This document shows positions 1 through 9,100 of a stretch of DNA of 64,000 nt, piece after piece. The notes below the pieces were generated by a model. The model had not been told where the DNA came from and did not search any database. It was given only the letters and a program-made list of their open reading frames with translations. The stretch covers positions 1-64,000 of the forward strand of contig BBRT01000208.1 of NCBI GenBank assembly GCA_001417715.1, given 5' to 3'. Source of the stretch: Candidatus Symbiothrix dinenymphae (GTDB lineage Bacteria > Bacteroidota > Bacteroidia > Bacteroidales > Azobacteroidaceae). A program made the position numbers and the translations under genes. The stretch's first letter is position 1, and every line of letters starts with the position of its first letter.

Positions 1-317
1 CGAAAGCCAATACTTGTTACACTATTGGAAATAGTAATGGAGGTAATACCGCTGCAATCATAGAAAGCATAATTGCCAATACTTGTAACCCCGTTGCCTA
101 TCACAAGCGCAGTGATAGAAGTGCGGTCAGAATACCACGGCGCAGTGTCGGACGAGTAATTGTCCATTGCCCCTGTGCCGGTAATGGTGAGGGTGCCATC
201 ACTGAGAGTGTAGGAGGTTGCTGCAACCGCGCTACTTGTGCTCAAGCAGCATACCGCCGCGAGCGTCATCATTGTTTTTTTGAGCATTTTTGCTTTCATA
301 AAAAATTTGTTTGCCAT
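1..317 (-). CDS. BspA-like leucine-rich-repeat surface protein, N-terminal part
   Basis: The reading frame runs off the left edge, so only about 105 N-terminal residues are visible. They show a signal peptide (basic start, then a hydrophobic stretch ending near SSAVAA), a short linker and then the first LRR_5/BspA-type repeats, with the recurring pattern VTSIGNYAF and [14 protein letters not shown]. Proteins of this family are exported surface proteins, often adhesins, and in Bacteroidales many end in a T9SS or lipid anchor; that end is not visible here. Two in-frame ATGs are possible, at 317 and 299. The 299 start gives a more usual signal peptide. The nearest promoter-like -7 box lies about 290 nt upstream (611-618), leaving a long structured leader. 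Confidence 0.85.
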   Translation of the reverse strand, partial: MANKFFMKAKMLKKTMMTLAAVCCLSTSSAVAATSYTLSDGTLTITGTGAMDNYSSDTAPWYSDRTSITALVIGNGVTSIGNYAFYDCSGITSITISNSVTSIGF

Positions 318-389
318 TGTCTTAAAAGTTTATGGACTAAACTCTTAATCTCTATCGGCAAACTAAAAGCGCAAAACTGCTCGTTGATT

Positions 390-533
390 GCTTATTTTCA
401 AACTCTGGTACTGGAAAAACCTCTTGTAAACAAATAAGTCCGAAACAATTCACGCCAAGCAGCGTGAACCTTCGCAACTTATTCTCGTTTACTTTTTGAA
501 AATTTCCAGTTTTCGAGTTTGAAGAGAATAAGA
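390..533. other. Long imperfect inverted repeat in the BspA-like leader
   Basis: Between the BspA-like gene and its likely promoter, positions about 390-417 pair with 503-533 (the arms share TTCAAACTC and CTGGAAA). Inside, GTAAAC near 427 pairs with GTTTAC near 486, and TTCACGC pairs with GCGTGAA as a terminal hairpin near 451-470. Read on the minus strand, the 5' UTR would fold into one long interrupted hairpin. It could be a regulatory leader or a small MITE-like element. The pairing is read by eye and no known riboswitch family is recognised. Confidence 0.45.
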
Positions 534-610
534 GCTAAAGCCCTGTTTATCAATATTTTATAATTTCAACTTTTTCATTTTATGCTGTTTTATTTTTTTG
601 TTCAACGCGG

Positions 611-618
611 CAAAGGTA
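611..618 (-). promoter_or_regulatory. Predicted -7 box for the BspA-like gene
   Basis: On the minus strand this reads TACCTTTG, the Bacteroidota -7 consensus, preceded by an AATTCAAAAA tract like those at other promoters in this window. No clear TTG is seen at -33. It implies a 5' UTR of about 290 nt. The rest of 534-718 is AT-rich with no other feature seen. Confidence 0.5.
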
Positions 619-718
619 CGCATTATTTTTGAATTGTGGATGAGTTTTTTGAAAAAAACGTTTAACTATTTAGGAACATCAAAAAGGATACTAAAGAAAT
701 CCTTTTTTGACTCATAAC

Positions 719-1993
719 TCATAACTCCTTGCTCAGCACCTGATGCCCGATGCGGCAAAACATACATTTCTTTTGGTCGCAGTATTCCTTTTTCAGTTGG
801 ATTAGGGCTTGACTGTCGCCTGCGTATCTGGTTTTTAGACCTGCCGCCACAAACGGATGGGTGATGGAATTATGTTCGGCAGGGATGTCCTGCAGCAGGC
901 GAAACGTTTTGCCCATGTGAAATCCCTCATCTCTCGAATGCCCGTAGGCAAACACTATCGGCGCCACCGTATTGATGAGCAGGATGTCAATCGCCGATTG
1001 TCCTAACACTTTTTGTCTCTTTTCGCTCACTTGTTTGAAATTGTAATGCGTTTCCCAGTAGGGACTTACGCCGCTTTCAAACAACTTTCGGAGCCCATCG
1101 ACCAAATGTGTGTCCAGAACTTTGGAAAACAGTGTGGGCGTGTGTTGGATAAATCCGGACAGTTGCACGATTTTGATGTGCGGAAAATTGTTCGGACGCA
1201 ACCGCATCCGTTTAAATATATCCCCTTCCAATGGTTTCAGGTCATACATTTGTTGCAGATACTGATATTCCGACCTTAAACAATGGTGATATTTGTCGTC
1301 AATATCTGTTTCATCCAACAATCCGGCTTGTCCCAAAAACAGCGCCTCAATTTGGAGGCACGAGTGGCTGTGTTTGTTCACGATGTTGAGCGGCAGACTT
1401 TTGGCGAGGCGTTCAAAGGCATCGTTGTTGATGCCGAACCCAAAATTGCGTGCCAACGTGATGTAAAAAACCGCGTTCCAGTCGCCCTTGTAGGTCTTTA
1501 GCAAGTCCATAATGTTTTGCGTTTTGCGAGTGAGGCGTTCCAAGAGCAGGGCTGTTTTCCAGTCCGACAGAAAAATTTCAGGGATGTTTTTGATTTTATC
1601 CAAGCACGGCTGCCGATTGTCCATCTTCACAAACTCCGAATACCGGGTGTAAATACATTCCGGAATCGGCATCACCCACTGTGGAATCAGTCTGCCGGTT
1701 GAATCTTTAATTGTTTGATGGTCAATCACTTCCACTATGTGCAAAACAGTGGAATTGTACGCCTTGTCGGTGTCGTGACAGTGGCGATACCAATCGGAGG
1801 AGCGGTTGTGTATTTCAATATTGCCTGCCCACACTTGCCCATCCAAGCGAATTTTCGCGTTGAAAAAGTCCGGTCCGGCATCGGTATTGTAAATACCCGG
1901 GTTAATAACTTCCAAAGTCTGTCCTTCGGCTGTTTTGAAATTGTCGGCAGCATACAATCGATGCTTCCAAACGTGATGCAAAAAGGTTTCCAT
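719..1993 (-). CDS. DUF2851 family protein
   Basis: A 424-residue soluble protein that I recognise as the DUF2851 family, which is common in Bacteroidota and has no settled function. The N-terminal part carries the family's conserved block (GPDFFNAKIRLDG at about 40-52, then GNIEIHNRSSDWYRH), and a cysteine cluster CDQKKCMFCRIG lies near the C-terminus. There is no signal peptide or membrane segment. Length is about normal for the family. The ATG at 1993 fits a promoter about 80 nt upstream. The gene stands alone on the minus strand. The leader contains two near-identical copies of a TTTTACCGACGATA unit (about 2026-2066), whose role is unknown. Confidence 0.85.
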   Translation of the reverse strand: METFLHHVWKHRLYAADNFKTAEGQTLEVINPGIYNTDAGPDFFNAKIRLDGQVWAGNIEIHNRSSDWYRHCHDTDKAYNSTVLHIVEVIDHQTIKDSTGRLIPQWVMPIPECIYTRYSEFVKMDNRQPCLDKIKNIPEIFLSDWKTALLLERLTRKTQNIMDLLKTYKGDWNAVFYITLARNFGFGINNDAFERLAKSLPLNIVNKHSHSCLQIEALFLGQAGLLDETDIDDKYHHCLRSEYQYLQQMYDLKPLEGDIFKRMRLRPNNFPHIKIVQLSGFIQHTPTLFSKVLDTHLVDGLRKLFESGVSPYWETHYNFKQVSEKRQKVLGQSAIDILLINTVAPIVFAYGHSRDEGFHMGKTFRLLQDIPAEHNSITHPFVAAGLKTRYAGDSQALIQLKKEYCDQKKCMFCRIGHQVLSKEL

Positions 1994-2073
1994 ATTTTTA
2001 ATTTTAAATTTTCAAACTGTTTTTCGGCAAAATTTTTATCGTCGGTAAAATTTCTATCGTCGGTAAAACGCCG

Positions 2074-2102
2074 CAAAGGTAAACATTATTTTTCAATTAC
2101 AA
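2074..2102 (-). promoter_or_regulatory. Promoter of the DUF2851 gene
   Basis: On the minus strand: TTG at -33 (2100-2102), an 18-nt spacer, then TACCTTTG at -7 (2074-2081). This supports the start codon at 1993 and argues against longer frames that begin inside the promoter. Confidence 0.7.
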
Positions 2103-2294
2103 GCAATTTTCAATAAAAATAATGCACCTTTGTCGCTATTTTGTGCTAAGTCATTAAAAATGGGCGTATTATTTTGCAAAGGCACAGTATTTATTTGCGA
2201 CTAAGATACCTTAAAAAATGGTTCTACCGTTATTTGTGTGGAAAGATATCTTGTGTGTATCACATCCATAGCCAAGAAATCTCTTGTCGTTCTG

Positions 2295-2680
2295 CTCGCA
2301 TCCCGTAGGGTGGGGTGTTAAAAAGATGGATGTTTTATGAATATTGTTCGTTCATCATTTGTTTTTATCCCGTAGGGATTGTAGCTCGGTAGAAAATAGA
2401 ATCGCCCCGCCCCCCCCCTTTCAGCATCCCGTAGGGATGCAACCGATTGCGGATTATGTTGCATCCCTACGGGATGCGGGGAGAAGGGGAGGTATGATTT
2501 TCTACCGAGCTACAATCCCTACGGGATGAAAAACAGAACGTAAAAATTTCACCCGATTGTAATCTGTTTGACAACCTACCCTGCGGGATGCAGGGTGGAG
2601 GTGAGGATTGGCTTTTCTACCGAGCTATAATCCCTACGGGATAAAAGGCTATGTATATTTGTCCCTACGGGACAGCAATA
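2295..2680. repeat. Array of palindromic CCCGTAGGG repeats
   Basis: A gene-free stretch (about 2,117-2,720) holding at least eight copies of a short palindrome, ATCCCGTAGGGAT or its variants, on both strands (near 2297, 2367, 2424, 2461, 2515, 2577, 2632 and 2661). Three copies carry a longer arm with the core TAGCTCGGTAGAAAA. Positions 2367-2397 and 2497-2527 form a perfect 31-nt inverted repeat. Another copy lies at about 11,914-11,943. Read as protein these repeats give the meaningless but recurrent string FYRATIPTG, so small frames here should not be annotated as genes. They resemble REP-like non-autonomous dispersed repeats. No transposase is present nearby. Confidence 0.8.
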
Positions 2681-2720
2681 TCATATCACACAATTCCCTG
2701 TAGAACCAGATATTACGAAA

Positions 2721-3038
2721 TTATTTTATCACAAACTTGCGCACTACGCCTTCTAATTTGAAGATGTAGATGGCTTTGGGGAGGTTTAGCTCGTAGGTGC
2801 TGTTGGTGGTTTGCATCTCTATTTGGAGTACTTTGTTGCCTACTATTGTGATGATTTCTAATTTGGAGCCGATGGTTGCGTTTTTGATGTGCAGGGTGTT
2901 GTTGGTTACTGTTAGTTCCGGCGTTGCTGTTTCTGCCACGGGCGTGCCGTTCCGCGCCTTGTTTTGGGCAACAAGGGGAGTTACTGTGGTGGTACACAGC
3001 ACTATCAATAAAACACCGATGCCTATTTTTCTGTTCAT
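2721..3038 (-). CDS. Small secreted protein made of a signal peptide plus T9SS-like C-terminal domain
   Basis: A 105-residue protein starting at the ATG at 3038. The first 25 residues are a clear signal peptide (MNRKIGIGVLLIVLC, cleavage after PLVA-Q). The last 65 or so look like a type IX sorting domain: a beta-rich region with TIGSKLEIITIVGNKVL, then a final IYIFKLEGVVRKFVIK. Almost nothing lies between, so the protein is essentially a secretion tag without cargo. The start is fixed by a promoter at 3066-3095, which lies inside the longer possible frame. It is divergent from sprA, the T9SS translocon that would export it. It may be a degraded remnant of a larger surface protein or a real mini-substrate. 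Confidence 0.7.
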   Translation of the reverse strand: MNRKIGIGVLLIVLCTTTVTPLVAQNKARNGTPVAETATPELTVTNNTLHIKNATIGSKLEIITIVGNKVLQIEMQTTNSTYELNLPKAIYIFKLEGVVRKFVIK

Positions 3039-3065
3039 TCTTGTATAATATTCTTTTTTCGACTG

Positions 3066-3095
3066 CAAAAGTAGTAATAATTTTTGAATTGACAA
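3066..3095 (-). promoter_or_regulatory. Promoter of the small T9SS-tagged protein
   Basis: On the minus strand TTG (3093-3095), a 19-nt spacer and TACTTTTG (3066-3073) match the Bacteroidota promoter well. Transcription would begin about 25 nt before the ATG at 3038. Confidence 0.75.
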
Positions 3096-3173
3096 TCATT
3101 TATTTCAAAAAATAAATCGAAAATTTAACATCTTTTTATACGCTTTTTCCATTTTCTCCGTTATATCAAGGTT

Positions 3174-6100
3174 ATGTGGATAAAAAAATACATCCTCACT
3201 CTGCTGGTTGCACTTACTGCCGGTTTTGGCTTTGTTGTGAGTGCCGACACGCTTGTGCCTGCGCCTGTGGATGAGGAGTTTGTGTTTAATCCGCAAACAA
3301 ATCGCTACGAATTGCGCTCGATAATCGCGCCTGACCTCACTACGCCCACTGCGATGACTCGCGATGAATATCTGGAATATACGCTTCAGAAGAGCATGGC
3401 AGCCTATTTTAGAGAAAAAAATGCGGAGGCGTATTTGATGAAAGACAGCACCGGAAAAACAGATTATTTGGACAAACTGTTGGGCAGCTATCAATTTGGT
3501 TTGGGACCTGCGGAAAAGATTTTTGGACCGGGGGGCGTGCAACTCAATCCGCGCGGAAGTGTGGACACCAAAATCGGCATTACACACACTTCTATGGGCA
3601 ATCCCACCCTCAGTGAGCGGCAACGCACTCACACCACATTCGATTTCGACCCGCAAATTCAAATCTCGGCAGAGGCGAAAATCGGCGAAAAGATGAGTTT
3701 CGACCTGAACTACAACACGATGTCCACCTTCGGCTTCGATGCCAAGCAAATCAAATTGGAGTACAAAGGCGACGAAGACGAGATTGTCAAACTTCTGGCG
3801 GCGGGGGATGTGAGCATGACCACCTCTAATTCGCTGATTCGGGGCGGGCAAGCGTTGTTTGGCATCAAAACAGACTTGCAATTTGGCAGGCTCACCGTGA
3901 ATGCGGTGGTGTCGCAGCAGGAGTCGCAATCGCGCACGATGGCTTCCAAGGGCAGTGTGCAGACCACGCCGTTTGAAATCACGGTCGATAGTTACGACGA
4001 AAATCAACACTTTTTCTTCAATCGCTACTTCCCTGACACGTATGACGATGCGATGAAGACCCTGCCGCTGATTCAGTCGGGCGTGAGCATCACCCGTTTG
4101 GAGGTCTGGGTCACCAATCGGCGAAGCAATTACGATGAGGCGCGCAATATCGTGGCGTTTGCCGATTTGGGTGAAAATAAGTACATTAGCAACCCCAACG
4201 TGAGTCCGATAGGTAGCGACCCTTATCCAACCAACCGCGCTAATGACCTGTATGGCAACTTGACAACCGCTTGGACAGGTGCGCGCAACATCAGTCAGGT
4301 GAGTTCGGTGTTGGAAAGTGTCGGAATGGTGAGCGGGCGCGATTATGAAAAAATTGAAAATGCGCGCAAGTTGTCGCCTTCGGAATACCGTTTCAATCAG
4401 CAACTTGGCTACATCTCGTTGCAGTATCCCTTGCAGCCCGATGAGGTGCTGGCGGTGGCTTACGAATACTCCTATCGCAATGCAGTGTATCAGGTGGGCG
4501 AATTTGGCACCGACAATCCCAATGGCTCCACCGAGAGCCTCTTTTTGAAACTCGTGAAGGGCACATCCCATGCGCCGGAGCTACCTACATGGCATTTGAT
4601 GATGCGCAATGTCTATACCATCGCACCCAATCGCAACCTCGACCGCGACAGATTTCGCCTCGACATCAAATATCAGAGCGACACCACGGGCGCGTACCTC
4701 AACTATCTCACTGAGGGCGACATTGCCAACCAGTTGCTCCTGCGCGTGGAAAATCTCGACCGCTTGGACACCCGCCAGGAGCCGCATCCGGACGGCTATT
4801 TCGACTTTGTGGAGGGCTTCACCGTGCAGGCGCAGGTCGGCAAAATCATTTTCCCGTCGGTGCAGCCGTTCGGCAGTTATCTGCGCAAAAAGATTAACAA
4901 CGATGCCATTGCCGACAAATATGTCTATCAGGAACTCTACGACAGCACGCTCACCGTTGCCCGACAGACGGCGGAAAAGAACAAATTTGTCCTCATGGGC
5001 GAATACAAAGGCAGCGGCAGTGCGAGCATCGAACTGAGCGGCGGAAACATCCCCAGAGGCTCTGTAACGGTGATGGCGAACGGTACGCGCCTGCAAGAAA
5101 ACGTCGATTACAGCATCAACTATGCCACCGGCGACATCAACATCCTCAATCCGCTGTACGAAAATGCGAACATCCAAACATCGTTTGAAGACCAGATGGG
5201 CTTCAGTATGCAGCGCAAAACGATGATGGGCATCAACCTGAATTATGCCTTCACACCCAATTTCAATGTGGGGGCTACCCTGATGAATTTGAGCGAGATG
5301 CCCACCGAGATGAAGACCGCTCCCGGACAGGAGTCCATCGACAACACGCTGTTTGGCTTCAACACCAATTACACTACGCAGTCGCAGTGGCTGACCAATC
5401 TGGTGGATAAATTGCCGTTGCTCGACCTCACGGCACCTTCGCAATTTTCCATCAAGGCGGAGTATGCGCAGTTGATTGCGGGGCATTACAAAAATGAATA
5501 TGGCGGCGATTATTCGTATATTGATGATTTTGAGGCGGCTCGGCGCACGATTGACTTGCGGTCGCCGCACCCGTGGTTTTTGTCGTCCACGCCTTCGCTG
5601 TTCACCGAAGCAAAATTTGCAAACAATATTAACTACGGCAAAAATCGCGCACTGTTGGCTTGGTACACCATTGACGGCTTGTTTACGCGCAAATCATCGT
5701 TGACCCCAACTCATATCAAAAACGATGCCGAACAGTTGTCCAATCATTATGTGCGCGAAATTAGGGAGGAGGAGCTTTATCCCAACAAAAATATCCGCTA
5801 CAACGAAGCCTCGACTATTCCGGTGCTCAATTTGGCATACTATCCGCAGGAACGCGGACCATACAATTTGGATGCTGCGGGCATGAATCCTGATGGCACT
5901 TTATCCAATCCCAAAGACCGTTGGGGGGGGATTTTTCGCAAAATTGAAAGCAGCCAGACCGATTTTGAAAAGGACAATGTGGAAACAATCGAGTTTTGGT
6001 TGCTCGACCCGTTTATTCCCGACCCAAACAATCCCAATGCACCCGGAAATGCCTCCGGTGGCGATTTATACTTCAATTTGGGCGATATTTCGGAAGATAT

Positions 6101-9100
6101 TTTGAAGGACGACAAGAAGTTTTTTGAAAACGGACTGCCAATGGACGGCGACTCCTCCAAAGTGGAAGAAACAGTCTGGGGGCGCATTCCGAAGCAACAA
6201 TCGCTCGTTTATGCGTTTGATACGCAAGGCGACCGCAAACGTCAGGATGTGGGATTGAACGGATTGAGCACCGAAGACGAGCGTAATTTCCCCGCCTACG
6301 CCGCTTATTTGAGCGAATTGCAGGCAAAACTAAATCCGGATGCGTTCCAAACCATCAACAACGACCCCGCCGGCGACAATTACCACTATTACAGAGGCAG
6401 CGATTACGACCGCGACCAGAAGACCGTTTTGGAACGCTACAAGTACTACAACGGCACGGAGGGCAACTCGGTAGCGTCCGAAGCCTCGCCCGAAAGTTAC
6501 GCTACGGCGGCGAAACTCAGCCCCGATGTGGAGGACATCAATCAAGATAACACATTGAGTGAAAGCGAGAAATACTACCAATACAAGGTGCACCTCAATC
6601 CCACCGAGTTGAAAAATATGATGACTCAATATGTTACCAACAAGCGTGTTACCAAGCCGACACTCAAAAACGGGAAGTCGGAGGAAGTGACCTGGTATCA
6701 GTTCAAAATTCCGGTGCGTGAAGGGGAGAAGGTGGGCAATATTGATTTGCAGTCGATTCGCTTCGTGCGGCTGTTTATGACGGGTTTTGACCGCCCCACG
6801 GTGCTGCGTTTCGGCACATTGGAATTGGTGCGGGGCGATTGGCGCGCCTACACCAAAGAACTGGCGGAAAAGAATGATGCCGGTGCCACCATCAGCGTTT
6901 CAACCGTCAATATCGAGGAAAATGGCGACAAAACGCCTGTCAATTACATCATGCCGCCGGGGGTCAACCGCATCACCGACCCGGGGCAGACGCAAATGGT
7001 GTTGCAAAACGAGCAGTCGTTGGCTCTGACTATCAACAATTTATCGCCCTTTGATGCCCGCGCCATTTACAAAACCACCAATCTGGACACGCGACAGTAT
7101 CGCCGTATGCAGATGTTTGTACACGCCAATCTTCCGGAAGACCAACTCTCCGGCTTGCAGGACAATAACTTATACGTCTTTTTGCGGCTCGGCTCGGATT
7201 ACAAAAACAATTATTATGAATATGAAATCCCGCTGAGACTCACTGCGCCGGGCAATTATAGCAGCAACAGCAATTCTGACCGCGAAATCGTTTGGCCCAA
7301 TATGTTTGATTTTCCGTTTGAGGTATTGACCAAGTTGAAGCTCAGTCGCAACCAGAAAAAGCGACAGGCCGGCTCAACAGTGTCATACACCAAGCCGTAT
7401 TCGGAGTACGACCCGCAACAGCCGAATAATAAAATCACCGTGCAGGGCAATCCAACACTGTCGGAGGTCAAGGTCATCATGATTGGCGTGCGCAACGAAT
7501 CGGGCATACAGGCAGCCTCTGCGGAGGTGTGGGTGGACGAGATGCGGCTGACCGAGTTTAACGAGGACGGCGGTTGGGCGGGCAATGTCAATGCCTACGT
7601 GGCGGTGTCCGACTTGGGTTCGGTGAATTTTGCGGGTCGAATGCAGACGGCAGGCTTCGGAAGCCTCGACCAGGGTGTGATGGAGCGCAATTTGGACGAT
7701 TCGCACGATTACAGCATATCTACACAGGTTGAGTTTGGCAAGTTCTTCCCCGAAAAAGCCAAACTTACTGCGCCCGTTTCCTATTCGTATCGCAAAGAAA
7801 CAGTTAGCCCTAAATATAATCCCTTAGACAAGGATGTGCTGCTGCAGGATGCGTTGGATGCGGCAGACAGTCCGGCAGAGCGCGATTCTATCAACAATTT
7901 TGCGGTGGATATAACTACCAATCGCTCGTTTTCCATTAACGGACTGCGCACAGGCATCGCCGGCAAAACGCCGATGCCTTACGACCCTGCCAATTTCTCG
8001 TTCAGTTATGCCTGGTCGGAAAATTATATTCGCAATGCCTCTACGGAATACGACCTGCAGACCAGCCATCAGTTCCTCGTGGGGTATATGTATGCCCCGA
8101 TGTTTAAGCCCCTGACACCGTTGGGGATTGGATATTTACCCAAAAGTATTGCACTCAATTCGGATATCAACCGCCGTTATTATGAATTGCAGTTGCGTGA
8201 TTTGGGCAGTTTGAGTGAAAACATGATTCCGGTGTCGTTCCGCGAAGATTTTTATTGGCGTCGCAGTACAAATCTCGCTTGGGATTTGACGAAAAATTTG
8301 ACTTTCACGTTTAACAACGCTACGAATGCCCGCATTGAAGCCCCTCACGTGCAGGTAAACAAAAAACTCAACTTGGACGATTACGAGCTGTGGAAAGACT
8401 CCGTGTGGCAAAGTATCCGCGATTTTGGTACGCCGATGGATTATAATCAGCAGTTTACGGCAAACTATACCCTCCCGTTCGGAATGGTGAAAGTATTGAA
8501 TTTTTTGAATGGCAATTTGACGTATCAGGCGAATTACGATTGGCACCGTGGAGCTGCAAACCTCTTGGAAGGCGTGGAATTGGGCAATCAAATTTCCAAT
8601 GAGCGAACGATGGGCTTGGAAAATTTTGGCATCAATCTGCTGAGCCTTTACAACAAAAGCACATTTTTGGAAGCCGCCAACAGGCGTTATGGCGCATTGG
8701 CACGCAACACAAAAGCCACATCCAACCGCCGTGCAGAGCAAAAAAAGAATGAAAAAAAGGATGAAAAAAAGAGTACTTCGGAAGATGCGTTGTGGTACAA
8801 AATAGCATTAGTGCCCGCACGCGCCCTGATGATGGTGCGCAATATTGGTTTTTCCTACACGCTCACGCAGGGGCTGATGGTTCCGAATTTTCGTCCGGAA
8901 GTGGGCGATTTCTTCGGGCAGGGTTCAACGCCGATGGGAAGTGCCCCCGGATGGGATTTTGCGTTCGGACTCACGGACGAAGGCTACCTGAGAACAGCCT
9001 CCGACAAAGGTTGGCTAATCAAAAACGAGGAAGTCAACATCACGCCCGCCATATTGAGTTTATCGCAAACGCTTCGCATGACGGCGACTGTGGAGCCTGC

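Noticed and set aside
390-533. Integron attC site
   Set aside because: The imperfect hairpin has the right size, but the paired GTT/AAC core boxes are not found, and there is no integrase or cassette structure.
2344-2529. A 61-codon plus-strand frame containing FYRATIPTG
   Set aside because: It consists of the palindromic repeats read as protein.
3105-5570. Two long minus-strand open frames (488 and 329 codons) opposite sprA
   Set aside because: They lie entirely antisense to the well-conserved sprA frame, have no recognisable domains, and are explained by its codon bias.
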